A stretch of DNA of 64,000 bases, taken from positions 1,054,001 to 1,118,000 of the forward strand of contig NZ_CP103794.1 of NCBI RefSeq assembly GCF_030388325.1, written 5' to 3'. A program made the position numbers and the translations under genes. The notes beneath the pieces are model-generated. The model ran no database searches, had not been told where the DNA came from, and saw only the letters and a list, made by a program, of their open reading frames with translations. Each line of letters begins with the position of its first letter. Position 1 is the stretch's first letter. This document shows positions 1 to 7,751 of the stretch, piece after piece. Source of the DNA: Flavobacterium johnsoniae (GTDB taxonomy: Bacteria > Bacteroidota > Bacteroidia > Flavobacteriales > Flavobacteriaceae).

Positions 1-327
1 CGTGAAATTGCAAGAGGTCTTGTAGAAAGTGTTGAAGTATTGAACAATGTTGGAATTAATTCTCAAGAAGCTTCTGCCCTAATTGTGGTTACGCAACATT
101 ATGATACACTTCAAGCTATTGGCGCCGATGCAAATTCTAATTTAATATTATTGCCGAATTCTCCACAAGCTGGAAGCGATATGTTGAATAATATGGTTGC
201 TTCTTTTTCAGCATCAAACCAAGTTGGTGAAATGATGAAAAAACACAATAAAAAAGTAGAGAAACCAAAACCTATTCAACCTCAATCTGGATATGAAGAT
301 GACGTTCAACCAGATGTCCAACAATAA
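1..327 (+). CDS. SPFH/band-7 domain protein, C-terminal part (truncated by window edge)
   Basis: The reading frame is open from base 1, so the start lies outside the window. The visible 108 residues read as the tail of an SPFH (stomatin/prohibitin) membrane protein: a helical stretch, the EAS-A-VVTQHYDTLQAIG segment usual near the end of these proteins, and a low-complexity acidic/proline tail. Such proteins form membrane-bound oligomeric rings linked to membrane organisation. A hairpin with a T-run follows the stop. The assignment rests on the C-terminus only, so the SPFH core itself cannot be checked here. Confidence 0.65.
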   Translation, partial: REIARGLVESVEVLNNVGINSQEASALIVVTQHYDTLQAIGADANSNLILLPNSPQAGSDMLNNMVASFSASNQVGEMMKKHNKKVEKPKPIQPQSGYEDDVQPDVQQ

Positions 328-336
328 TTACAAAAT

Positions 337-364
337 AAAAAAGAGGCTTAATTGCCTCTTTTTT
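337..364. terminator. Bidirectional rho-independent terminator
   Basis: An 11-bp stem (AAAAAAGAGGC / GCCTCTTTTTT) with a 6-nt loop is flanked by A and T runs, so it works on both strands. It lies between convergent genes and overlaps the last codons of the minus-strand gene that ends at 348. Confidence 0.8.
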
Positions 365-602
365 TATTCATAAACCAATTGATAACAAATGGTATAATAG
401 ATTGTAAAATTTGTGGAAATGAATTTCTAAAATAATCTGTGTAAGAAGAAACAAATCCGTTTACGATATTTTGCGGTGTAATGCTTTCTTTCGTTTTCTG
501 AAAACTCAAAACCAATTTCTGATAATTGATTTCTTTTTCCAATTTTAAGATTTCTAAATCTCTGTCAATTTCAGCGTATGATGAGTATTTTTTCTTTTCC
601 AT
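348..602 (-). CDS. Small DUF6327-like protein
   Basis: 84 residues. The N-terminal half is charged and probably coiled (MEKKKYSSYAEIDRDLEILK); the C-terminal half is more hydrophobic and ends in a basic KKRG tail. It resembles the DUF6327 family of Flavobacteriia, which I know only as a conserved companion of YtxH and holin-like genes. It is the third gene of a minus-strand trio, 5 bp after the holin-like gene, so co-transcription is likely. No function can be assigned; an envelope role is inferred from the company it keeps. Confidence 0.6.
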   Translation of the reverse strand: MEKKKYSSYAEIDRDLEILKLEKEINYQKLVLSFQKTKESITPQNIVNGFVSSYTDYFRNSFPQILQSIIPFVINWFMNKKRGN

Positions 603-607
603 AAGTC

Positions 608-958
608 TTAATCATTAAAAAATATTTCTGAGAATTTCTCTAAAATCGGACCTTCAACCATTTTATCTTTTATAAAGAAAAGCAAAATTGTAAAGAAAAG
701 ATAGATTCCTCCTACCGTTAAAAATCCTAAAGCATTACTTCCGAACAAAGAACCAAAACCATAAGCTGCTGCAAAAGATCCAAATATTAAAACCATAGTG
801 AAACAAACCAAAATCAAAGTAAACTTAAAAATTAGCGTTGTAGATTTCATTGCCACTTTAAAACCCCAAAGTTTATAATAAGCCAAATGACTGTCAATAT
901 AAATCTTAGTTTGATCCTGAATTTTTTCAGTGTTTTCTTTTAACTCTTCAAAAGCCAT
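608..958 (-). CDS. Phage-holin-family (Phage_holin_3_6-like) membrane protein
   Basis: 116 residues, starting at the ATG at 958; an upstream TTG-extended frame exists but adds unlikely residues. An N-terminal amphipathic helix (about residues 1-35) is followed by two strong membrane segments (about 37-62 and 72-95) separated by a glycine-rich turn, GFGSLFGSNALG. This is the layout of the Phage_holin_3_6/DUF1469 family. These are chromosomal envelope proteins of unknown role, not proof of a prophage; no phage genes lie nearby. It is the middle gene of the YtxH trio. Confidence 0.75.
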   Translation of the reverse strand: MAFEELKENTEKIQDQTKIYIDSHLAYYKLWGFKVAMKSTTLIFKFTLILVCFTMVLIFGSFAAAYGFGSLFGSNALGFLTVGGIYLFFTILLFFIKDKMVEGPILEKFSEIFFND

Positions 959-1034
959 AATTATAAATTTAAAATAAAAAAAAGCACAAAACTTTCCTAT
1001 AAAAATAAGCAAGTTATGTGCTTTTAAAAAATTA

Positions 1035-1361
1035 TTATTTCTGAAGTTTAGCGTTCTGTGCTTTCAATTCAGCCAATTTAGTTTCTAAAAAAGTAATTAC
1101 TTCTTCTGTTTTATGGCTAACATTTGAAAGTAAATCATTCAGAGTTCCATCAAGGTTTTGAGTAGCACTTGTAAATTTTTCACGTAAAACTTCTGAGCTG
1201 GCATCAAAAGAATCTTTGATGTTATGTTTCGCATCATCGATACCTTCTTTTATTTTTGCTCTCGTTTTTGATCCTTTATCTGGAGCAAATAAAATTCCGA
1301 TCGCTGCTCCTGCCGCTGCAGCCGCTAAAATTGCCGCTGCTGTATTTAAATTTTTAGACAT
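1035..1361 (-). CDS. YtxH domain-containing protein
   Basis: 108 residues. A single N-terminal membrane helix made of Ala/Gly repeats (about residues 6-26) runs into LFAPDKGSKTR, the hallmark of YtxH/GvpP-like proteins. The remaining 80 residues are charged and helical (predicted coiled coil), ending in EAKLAELKAQ-type heptads. The family is associated with general stress in other bacteria. It is the first gene of the minus-strand trio, followed by the holin-like gene after a 76-bp gap. The partner of the coiled coil is unknown. Confidence 0.85.
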   Translation of the reverse strand: MSKNLNTAAAILAAAAAGAAIGILFAPDKGSKTRAKIKEGIDDAKHNIKDSFDASSEVLREKFTSATQNLDGTLNDLLSNVSHKTEEVITFLETKLAELKAQNAKLQK

Positions 1362-1455
1362 GATATTACAATTTTTAAATTATTACTTAAAGATACTCAT
1401 TTTTAAAATGATAAAACTTTGATTAATTGTTATTTACCAAAAATTAACAATATAA

Positions 1456-1935
1456 TTAATACACATAAGTCGTAGCTTCATATTTACCATCACCTTTGTC
1501 TACAATACTAACAAAAGGATATCCGTTTGAAGCAGATTTAGATTTGATTCTCATCGCAGTCTGCTTTTGATTTGCAATTGGTGGTTCTCCTTTTGTCCTT
1601 GTCGAGACACCAGTAAAACTTGCAACTTGCTTCAGTCCTATTGTCTTTTCCTGTGGCAGAACAGTTACCATTTTGTAATCGTCTTTTGAATCTACTATTA
1701 TTTTATCAGAAACTTTTTGAGTTGTTTTTGTCTGCTTGTTCGTTATAGACGAAACAGCATGTTTACTAATTTTTACTTCTTCAGAACTTCCGTTCAACGA
1801 ATAATAAATTAAACCGTTTTCATTTTTTATGAAATTAACATCAAGTTGTTCACCATTGTGTTTTGTAATTTGATGTGTTTGAGAAATTGCAACATTTGCA
1901 AATAACAATGCTAGCGTAAAATATAAAATTTTCAT
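1456..1935 (-). CDS. Secreted hypothetical protein
   Basis: 159 residues from the ATG at 1935. A signal peptide is clear (MKILYFTLALLFANVAISQ, with cleavage expected after ISQ). The mature part has a short beta-rich segment with THQITKHNGEQLDVNFIKNENG and LNGSSEEVKISKHAVSSI, a pattern seen in small periplasmic Flavobacterium proteins, and then a conserved-looking C-terminal strand pair ending in YEATTYVY. I do not recognise the family. It stands alone between two spacers. Confidence 0.6.
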   Translation of the reverse strand: MKILYFTLALLFANVAISQTHQITKHNGEQLDVNFIKNENGLIYYSLNGSSEEVKISKHAVSSITNKQTKTTQKVSDKIIVDSKDDYKMVTVLPQEKTIGLKQVASFTGVSTRTKGEPPIANQKQTAMRIKSKSASNGYPFVSIVDKGDGKYEATTYVY

Positions 1936-2785
1936 GATTATTAGATTTAAATTAAAAATGATCAGATTTGAAATTTTAAACTTAAGCTTCACACAAATTC
2001 AATATTATGGAATTTTGTACATTATGATACAAATTGAAAAATACCTTTTACGCGAAATATTATCAAAATTACATCACAATAAAAATGAGAACATAAAATT
2101 GTCTTTTCAGGAAATTCAATTTTGAAAATCTACAGCAATAAAAATTACGAGTTTTTAAAAACAGTAAAATTCAGTTTAGTTTCCGTCACGGCAAATTTTA
2201 ATTTTTGCAAAATCATCTCTGATTTTTGGTATTGAGTTAAAAATAGCAACTTTATAAACAATTGTGTGTTAACAAGCCGTTAAACTGACTAAAATAACAG
2301 TAAAAAGTTAAATAAAAGCTTTAAATAAATAATTATTTAAAAAATGAGTTATCTATCAACCAACTTTAAAAAACGTCTTAAAATCAATTTATGAAGGTTA
2401 AAATTAATATATAAAAACTATTAATTTTAATTTTATTATCAATTTTATAAATAATAATTAAAAATTAAAATTTTAAATAAATTAATAATTAAAATTTATG
2501 AATATAAAATTGAAGTCAAAATTATAAAAAATAAGAAAAAACCTAAATTTACTATTTTTGAAAATAAAATTGGAGATCAAAAATCAAAAAAACGAAATAA
2601 TAAGTTTTATGGAACGAAAATCAAAAAAATGAATTCCTTATCCAACATATTTTTATTTCTCTTTAAAACTAATTTATGAAAGTCATTTTTAATTTATAAA
2701 ATTTATAAAATTTAAAATTTCAATAGTAAATTTATATAATAAAAAAAAGCGCTTATAAAAGCGCTTTTAATAAATTTATCTGATA
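1936..2785. other. Gene-free, extremely AT-rich spacer
   Basis: About 850 bp with no supportable gene. It is built from words such as AATTTATAAA, TTAATAATTAAAATT and AAAATTGAAGTCAAAA. Two stretches near 2375-2420 and 2655-2700 share an imperfect motif (TTAAAA..AATTTATGAA.GT). A 63-codon plus-strand frame at 1934-2125 has only AT-driven codons and no homology that I recognise. The glnS terminator lies at its right end. Confidence 0.6.
2745..2768 (-). terminator. Terminator of glnS
   Basis: The stem AAAAGCGC / GCGCTTTT has an 8-nt loop and is followed on the minus strand by a run of eight T. It lies 18 bp after the glnS stop. Confidence 0.85.
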
Positions 2786-4903
2786 TTACTTCTTCACCAT
2801 TTCAGAAAGAATTTCAATTTCTCTCTCTGATGCATTTTTTGCAGGATTTGAATATAATTTCAAAATTTCATCATCAAACTGATTTTTGAAACTTTCACTT
2901 TCAATATCTCTTAAATTTAAAAGTGCTTTTGATCGAACATAAGTCGATTCACTTTTTAAAGACATTGAATATAATTTCTTAATATCTTCTTCTTCAAAAT
3001 CTGTAGATTTCCAGTTTGAATATTTCAAAACAAACTGAGAAAACAACAGCGAAGCCTTATTATTGTTGATATTCTTCTTTAAAGAATTCTGTAATAAAGA
3101 GAAACTAGTGATATTTTTGATGTTCTCTCCTATTGCACTTTCAATTGCAATTCTTTCAGGTTTTGTCTCAACTTTAAAATATTTGTTGATATCTTTCAAA
3201 GAATTATTGATGCTATTCTCTTCTTTTTTACCTTTTTCTTCCCAAGCATCTTTCAAACCAACAGTCTTGTTAAATACTAATTTTGAAGGAGTTGAATCTT
3301 TATCAACAGTAAAATATCCTAAACGTTGAAACTGAAATTTGTCTTCATTTTGAGCTGTTGATAAACTTGGTTCAACATATCCAGTTACAATTTCTAACGA
3401 ATTTGGATTCACAAAATCTAAGAAATTTTTCTCTTTATAACTGTCTGGAGCTTCATCTGTAAACAAACGATCGTATAAACGAACTTCAGCTTCTAATGCA
3501 TGTTGAATAGAAACCCAATGTAAGGTTCCAGATACTTTTCTTTGGCTTGCTTCTGTCCCACTTCCACTTAAAGAATCAGTATCATATGTTACGTGAATTT
3601 CTGTGATATTTCCGTTTCCATCTTTTACAACTGATTCACCTTTAATGATATAAGCATTTTTAAGACGTACTTCTTTTCCTAAAGTCAATCGGAAAAACTT
3701 AGCTGGAGCTTCTTCTAAAAAGTCTTCTCTTTCAATGTATAATTCACGAGAAAAAGGTACTTTTCTGAATCCTGCACTTTCATCTTCCTGATTATTTTCA
3801 GCTTCCAACCACTCTTCTTTTCCTTCTGGATAATTTGTAATTACCAATTTTACAGGATCTAAAACAGCCATTACACGAGGTGCAATTTTGTTCAAATCTT
3901 CACGAATACAAAATTCTAAAACTGATACATTTATTAAATTATCACGTTTTGCGATACCAATTGTATTAGCAAAATTACGTAATGAAGCAGCTGTATAACC
4001 ACGTCTTCTTAATCCAGAAATGGTTGACATTCTTGGATCATCCCAACCGTTAACATGCTTTTCTTTAACTAGTTGCTGTAATTTTCTTTTACTAACAACA
4101 GTATGTGATAAGTTACGTCTAGCAAATTCTCTTTGCTTTGGACGAAGCTTATTATCATCAAAAATTTGATCTAAAAACCAATCGTATAATTCACGGTGAG
4201 GCAAGAATTCTAGTGTACAAAATGAATGCGAAATTTGCTCTAAATAATCACTTTGTCCGTGTGCCCAATCGTACATTGGATAGATTTTCCAAGCATCTCC
4301 AGTTCTGTGGTGATGTTTGTGTAAAATTCTGTACATGATAGGATCACGCATTAACATGTTTGTTGATTTCATGTCAATTTTTGCACGAAGAATATGTGTA
4401 CCAGCCTCAAATTCACCGTTTTTCATTCTTTCGAATAAATTTAAGTTTTCTTCAACAGAACGATTTCTAAATGGAGAATCGGTTCCAGTTGTAGATGGAG
4501 TTCCTTTTTGAATCGCCATATCCTCAGAAGATTGACTGTCAACATACGCTTTATCTTTTTTAATTAATAAAACGGCCCAATCATACAATTGTTGAAAATA
4601 ATCTGATGCATAACGTTCTTCAGACCAAGTATAACCTAGCCATTCTACATCTTTTTTAATAGCATCAACAAATTCCTGTTCTTCTTTTTCAGGGTTTGTA
4701 TCATCAAAACGTAAATTCACAGGAGATTGATAATCAATTCCTAAACCAAAATTTAACGCAATAGAACTTGCGTGTCCAATGTGTAAATATCCATTTGGTT
4801 CTGGTGGAAAACGAAAGCGAAGTTTAGTATTTGAAAGACCTGATTTTACGTCTTCCTCTATGATTTGTTCAATAAAATTGAGTGATTTCTCTTCTGATGC
4901 CAT
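2786..4903 (-). CDS. glnS: Glutaminyl-tRNA synthetase with C-terminal extension
   Basis: 705 residues. This class I synthetase charges tRNA-Gln with glutamine using ATP in the cytoplasm. The HIGH motif is at residues 41-44 within PPEPNGYLHIGHA, and the KMSKS equivalent VSKRK is at 270-274. The catalytic domain is followed by the two beta-barrel anticodon-binding domains to about residue 560. Typical bacterial GlnRS ends near 555; here about 145 more residues follow, helical and lysine-rich, with a HEAT-like ending. On the minus strand a TATCTTTG box (4923-4930) lies just upstream of the start. A single-gene unit with its own terminator. Confidence 0.96.
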   Translation of the reverse strand: MASEEKSLNFIEQIIEEDVKSGLSNTKLRFRFPPEPNGYLHIGHASSIALNFGLGIDYQSPVNLRFDDTNPEKEEQEFVDAIKKDVEWLGYTWSEERYASDYFQQLYDWAVLLIKKDKAYVDSQSSEDMAIQKGTPSTTGTDSPFRNRSVEENLNLFERMKNGEFEAGTHILRAKIDMKSTNMLMRDPIMYRILHKHHHRTGDAWKIYPMYDWAHGQSDYLEQISHSFCTLEFLPHRELYDWFLDQIFDDNKLRPKQREFARRNLSHTVVSKRKLQQLVKEKHVNGWDDPRMSTISGLRRRGYTAASLRNFANTIGIAKRDNLINVSVLEFCIREDLNKIAPRVMAVLDPVKLVITNYPEGKEEWLEAENNQEDESAGFRKVPFSRELYIEREDFLEEAPAKFFRLTLGKEVRLKNAYIIKGESVVKDGNGNITEIHVTYDTDSLSGSGTEASQRKVSGTLHWVSIQHALEAEVRLYDRLFTDEAPDSYKEKNFLDFVNPNSLEIVTGYVEPSLSTAQNEDKFQFQRLGYFTVDKDSTPSKLVFNKTVGLKDAWEEKGKKEENSINNSLKDINKYFKVETKPERIAIESAIGENIKNITSFSLLQNSLKKNINNNKASLLFSQFVLKYSNWKSTDFEEEDIKKLYSMSLKSESTYVRSKALLNLRDIESESFKNQFDDEILKLYSNPAKNASEREIEILSEMVKK

Positions 4904-5045
4904 TATTTTATAGTAATTTTAGCAAAGATAAAAAAAAGGTTTCAGGTTTCAGGTTTAAAGTTATCTAAGTCACGCAAAACATGAAACGTTAAACTTAAAA
5001 TCTTCAATTAGTTTATTTAGTATTTTTGTATAAATATTCAGAATT

Positions 5046-5267
5046 ATGAGACAATTAACCGTTACAATTCCAGACGATTTTTACGAAACTTTTATTAGTT
5101 TTTTCAAGCATGTTCCTGATGTTTCTATAGATGAAAATGTTGAGAATGAAATTCCGTTATGGCAGCAAGAAATGGTTTTAGAACGTATAAAAAATGCTAA
5201 ACCAGAGGATTTTATTAGTTGGGAAGAGTCTAAAAAAAGACTTAATGCTAAATGGAATAAGAAGTAA
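5046..5267 (+). CDS. Probable antitoxin of a type II toxin-antitoxin pair
   Basis: 73 residues. The N-terminus MRQLTVTIPDDFYETF is a strand-helix of the kind that starts ribbon-helix-helix or Phd/RelB-like antitoxins; the C-terminus has the usual acidic linker and tryptophan/lysine segment (ISWEESKKRL) thought to embrace the toxin. Its TAA stop shares a base with the ATG of the toxin gene, typical coupling of such pairs. It would neutralise the toxin and repress its own promoter. A TATTTTTG -7 box lies at 5021-5028. Confidence 0.72.
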   Translation: MRQLTVTIPDDFYETFISFFKHVPDVSIDENVENEIPLWQQEMVLERIKNAKPEDFISWEESKKRLNAKWNKK

Positions 5268-5563
5268 TGTTCGAAATAAATATTCTCTTAAGAGCTGAAT
5301 TAGAAGTAGATGAAATTGCTGAATATTATGAATCTCTTTCTAATGGTTTAGGAACAAAATTTTTTAATGAATATCAAAAGTATGTAGATACTTTAAATAC
5401 ATTTCCATTTTTTGAAGAAAAGTATAATATAGTTAGAACCTTACCTTTGAAAAAATTCCCATACACTATTCATTTTACAGTTGATGAAATTAACAAAATA
5501 GTTACAGTATACGCTGTAACATCCAATTATCAAAATCCAAACACTACAAGAATAAAATTATAA
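5267..5563 (+). CDS. RelE/ParE-family toxin
   Basis: 98 residues. The fold signature is visible: an N-terminal strand (FEINILLRAELEVDEIAEYYE) with the helix containing EIAEYYESLS, then the central FPYTIHFTVDEINKIVTVYAV strands. This matches ParE/RelE-like toxins, which either cut ribosome-bound mRNA or poison gyrase; the sequence alone does not say which. The start overlaps the antitoxin stop by one base, and folB begins 2 bp after the stop, so readthrough into folB is likely. Confidence 0.8.
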   Translation: MFEINILLRAELEVDEIAEYYESLSNGLGTKFFNEYQKYVDTLNTFPFFEEKYNIVRTLPLKKFPYTIHFTVDEINKIVTVYAVTSNYQNPNTTRIKL

Positions 5564-5565
5564 AA

Positions 5566-5925
5566 ATGGGAGTTATTAAACTTAAAAACATTCGTACTTT
5601 TTCTTACCACGGATGTTTAATTGAAGAAGGAAAAATTGGATCTGATTATACTGTCGATCTAAAAATTAAAACCAATTTACAGAAATCAGCAGAAACAGAT
5701 CATCTTTTAGATACTGTTGACTACGTACATTTGAACAAAATTGTGACGGAAGAAATGGCAATTCGTTCGCATTTATTAGAACATGTTGCTAAAAGAATCA
5801 ATATTCGTGTGCTTGCTGAGATAGAAACGGTAGAAAAAACAACAGTTTGGGTTTCTAAAATAAATCCTCCTATTGGTGGTGATGTTGAATCAGTTACCAT
5901 AAAAATGACGGAAATTAGAAAGTAG
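5566..5925 (+). CDS. folB: Dihydroneopterin aldolase
   Basis: 119 residues, normal length. FolB converts 7,8-dihydroneopterin to 6-hydroxymethyl-7,8-dihydropterin and glycolaldehyde in folate synthesis. Family marks: the N-terminal LKNIRTFSYHGCLIEE with the YHG catalytic region, the central TVDYVHL (the DY of the family), LLEHVAKRI with the pterin-anchoring glutamate, and the C-terminal strand WVSKINPPIGGDVESV. It works as an oligomer in the cytoplasm. It is preceded at 2 bp by the toxin gene, an odd partner, and is followed by the tRNA-Cys promoter. Confidence 0.93.
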   Translation: MGVIKLKNIRTFSYHGCLIEEGKIGSDYTVDLKIKTNLQKSAETDHLLDTVDYVHLNKIVTEEMAIRSHLLEHVAKRINIRVLAEIETVEKTTVWVSKINPPIGGDVESVTIKMTEIRK

Positions 5926-5972
5926 TTTTTATAATTAAAACTTTAAAATTTTAAAATACTTTCTTTGAAACT

Positions 5973-6002
5973 TTTGAAATTTAAAGATTTTAGTTACTTT
6001 TG
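5973..6002 (+). promoter_or_regulatory. Promoter of tRNA-Cys
   Basis: TTTG (5973-5976), an 18-nt gap, then TACTTTTG (5995-6002), a full match to the Bacteroidota consensus TTTG / TAnnTTTG. Transcription should begin near 6008, about 12 nt before the mature tRNA. Confidence 0.75.
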
Positions 6003-6019
6003 CCATCCGTTCAAGCAAT

Positions 6020-6090
6020 GGCGTCGTGGCCGAGCGGCTAGGCTGGGCTCTGCAAAAGCTCCTACTCCGGTTCGAATCCGGACGATGCCT
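6020..6090 (+). tRNA. tRNA-Cys (GCA anticodon)
   Basis: 71 nt. The acceptor stem GGCGTCG (6020-6026) pairs with CGATGCC (6083-6089), with one G-T pair. The anticodon loop CTGCAAA reads GCA inside a GGGCT/AGCTC stem, and the T-arm is TCCGG TTCGAAT CCGGA. The discriminator base is T (6090), the identity element of tRNA-Cys. CCA is not encoded. It has its own promoter and a strong terminator. Confidence 0.97.
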
Positions 6091-6092
6091 CT

Positions 6093-6123
6093 AAAACCTT
6101 CAAATTACTTTGAAGGTTTTTTT
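6093..6123 (+). terminator. Terminator of tRNA-Cys
   Basis: A perfect 12-bp stem AAAACCTTCAAA / TTTGAAGGTTTT with a TTAC loop, followed by a T-run. It starts 3 nt after the tRNA. Confidence 0.92.
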
Positions 6124-6144
6124 ATGTCTAAACTCTCCGCAATC

Positions 6145-6246
6145 TTGTCATTCTGAGGAACGAAGAATCTTCGCAAGAAGCTCTACAAAGATTTGACAAT
6201 AGCTGCGGAATTACTTGCGAAGATTCTTCGTTCCTCAGAATGACAA
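6145..6246. repeat. Palindromic element of the TTGTCATT family, copy 1
   Basis: 102 bp with perfect 33-bp inverted arms (6145-6177 and 6214-6246). The arms start TTGTCATTCTGAGGAACG; the inner part contains a smaller palindrome, GAAGATTC-like. Its termini and layout match copies at 14212-14314 and 63407-63508. Non-coding. Confidence 0.9.
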
Positions 6247-6260
6247 ACTGTCGTCAACTC

Positions 6261-6283
6261 TGTCAAAGTTTGAAACTTTGACA
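6261..6283. repeat. 23-nt perfect palindrome
   Basis: Arms TGTCAAAGTTT / AAACTTTGACA around a central G. It lies 14 bp after palindromic element copy 1 and has no T-run, so it is not an ordinary terminator. Confidence 0.75.
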
Positions 6284-6312
6284 AAATTCTAAACCAACAT
6301 TATAAACATAAA

Positions 6313-6339
6313 AAAAACCTCTGAAATTCAGAGGTTTTT
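6313..6339 (-). terminator. Terminator of the rnr-GIN-LysE operon
   Basis: Stem AAAAACCTCTGA / TCAGAGGTTTTT; on the minus strand it ends in a T-run. It lies 27 bp after the LysE-type gene stop. Confidence 0.85.
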
Positions 6340-6365
6340 AATTTATAATTTGAGTTATTAACAAA

Positions 6366-7043
6366 CTATTTTTCTATCTTCTCAAAAGCATTTTTAACCA
6401 TTTCTTTTTCTTTTGGAAACCAGCCTTGAACCATTAAAGCAACTCCAAAAACCATTAAAACAATACTAATTCCTTTTTTGATTTTAAGAATATTAGTAGG
6501 TGTCATTTTTGATTTTAATTGTTTGGCTAATAATATCTTAAGACAATCAACTATTAAATAAGTTACAATTACTGCAGTAAAAAAAGTAATCATTCTAGAG
6601 TTTTGCATTTCTAATTTTGGTCCGACAGAAATAATTACAGCTAACCAGAAACCAAGAACTCCAATGTTGATAACGTTCAGTAAAAAGCCTTTTATAAATA
6701 AACTTCCATAATTTCTTTTTATAATATCACGGTCGATTTCTTCATCATTTATTTTTTCTCCTTTTTTTAATCTCACAAAAGAAATTATACCATAAGCCAA
6801 CATTATGATTCCGCCGAAAATAAATAATGCAGGTTTATCTTTTAAACTGGAAATCAATCTATAACTTCCTAAATAAGCGATTGCTATAAAAAATATATCA
6901 CCTAAAACTACACCACAGTCAAAAACTATTGCAGCTCTGAATCCTTTTGTAATACTGGTTTCTAATAGTATAAAAAATACCGGACCTACCATAAAGCTTA
7001 GAAAAAGTCCCCATGGCAGTCCAGCCAAAATATCATTTATCAT
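6366..7043 (-). CDS. LysE-family amino-acid exporter
   Basis: 225 residues from the ATG at 7043 (a TTG lies one codon upstream). Six hydrophobic segments and the N-terminal LPWGLFLSFMVGPVFFILLETSITKGF pattern (the G-PGP-like motif of LysE/RhtB) mark this inner-membrane family, which exports amino acids or other small metabolites using the membrane potential. A charged cytoplasmic loop (LKKGEKINDEEIDRD) sits in the middle. It is the last gene of a minus-strand operon, 14 bp after the auto-adhesin-like gene. The substrate cannot be told. Confidence 0.85.
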   Translation of the reverse strand: MINDILAGLPWGLFLSFMVGPVFFILLETSITKGFRAAIVFDCGVVLGDIFFIAIAYLGSYRLISSLKDKPALFIFGGIIMLAYGIISFVRLKKGEKINDEEIDRDIIKRNYGSLFIKGFLLNVINIGVLGFWLAVIISVGPKLEMQNSRMITFFTAVIVTYLIVDCLKILLAKQLKSKMTPTNILKIKKGISIVLMVFGVALMVQGWFPKEKEMVKNAFEKIEK

Positions 7044-7057
7044 CAAAATACGACTTG

Positions 7058-7726
7058 TTATTTTACTTCTTCGATTTTACCACCAAAGACTGTTTTTTGG
7101 TTTATTTGTTTTGGTTTTCCATAAATGTAAATAGAGCCTCCTGCGCTTACTTTTGCATCAACAAGGGTCGAAGCATTAACATCGGCTTTTCCGCCCGCAG
7201 AAACGCTTACTTTAGTCTGAGAAGTGGCTAATTTACTTCCAAGGAAATATCCGCCTGCTCCTAAACCTGCATCAAGGTTATCTGCTTTTCCAGTTACAGT
7301 GATTTCTCCACCAGAAACTGAACTTACTTTTAGTTTATCAACATTCAAATCTACGTTAATTTTTCCACCTTCTTGTGCACTAACTTTAAACGAAGTCGCT
7401 TTTAGAGTTTCTTTACTCGTAACTTCTGCCCCTTCGTTAACATCAATAAGTTCTAAATGTTTGTAATACAAAGTAACTTCAAGATCATTTCCTGACAGCA
7501 ATTTAGGAAAAGGCATTCTTAATTTCAAAACACCATTTTTATTAACAGCTTCTAATTCTTTTTCTCTTGCTCCTTTTACAACAACCTTATTTTCTGAAGA
7601 TTGAACTAATTTTACACTTAATTTATCGTAAACTTTTACGGTATCAAATTCACCTAATTCTTTGGTAACTTGACCAAAAGACATTTGTACAAATAAAATT
7701 GTTGCTCCAATTATTAGCTTTCTCAT
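7058..7726 (-). CDS. Head GIN (DUF2807) domain secreted protein
   Basis: 222 residues. The signal peptide MRKLIIGATILFVQMSFGQ is followed by the right-handed beta-helix of the DUF2807 putative auto-transporter adhesin family: repeated strands such as KVSAQEGGKINVDLNVDKLKVSSVSGGEITVTG with small-residue turns (SAGG, GAGG). Such proteins sit in the periplasm or at the cell surface; their ligands are unknown. Middle gene of the rnr operon, 25 bp after rnr. Confidence 0.87.
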   Translation of the reverse strand: MRKLIIGATILFVQMSFGQVTKELGEFDTVKVYDKLSVKLVQSSENKVVVKGAREKELEAVNKNGVLKLRMPFPKLLSGNDLEVTLYYKHLELIDVNEGAEVTSKETLKATSFKVSAQEGGKINVDLNVDKLKVSSVSGGEITVTGKADNLDAGLGAGGYFLGSKLATSQTKVSVSAGGKADVNASTLVDAKVSAGGSIYIYGKPKQINQKTVFGGKIEEVK

Positions 7727-7751
7727 ACTTTTATTTTTTTTAATTAATACT

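Noticed and set aside
608..1361. Prophage remnant suggested by the holin-family gene
   Set aside because: The Phage_holin_3_6-like family is a common chromosomal envelope family, and its partners here are YtxH and a DUF6327-like gene, not phage genes.
1934..2125. 63-codon plus-strand reading frame
   Set aside because: It overlaps the start of the minus-strand secreted protein gene, has only AT-driven codons and no recognisable domain.
6020..6283. Integrated element at the tRNA-Cys gene
   Set aside because: No integrase gene and no repeat of the tRNA 3' end is seen downstream; the sequences there are palindromic repeats and terminators.
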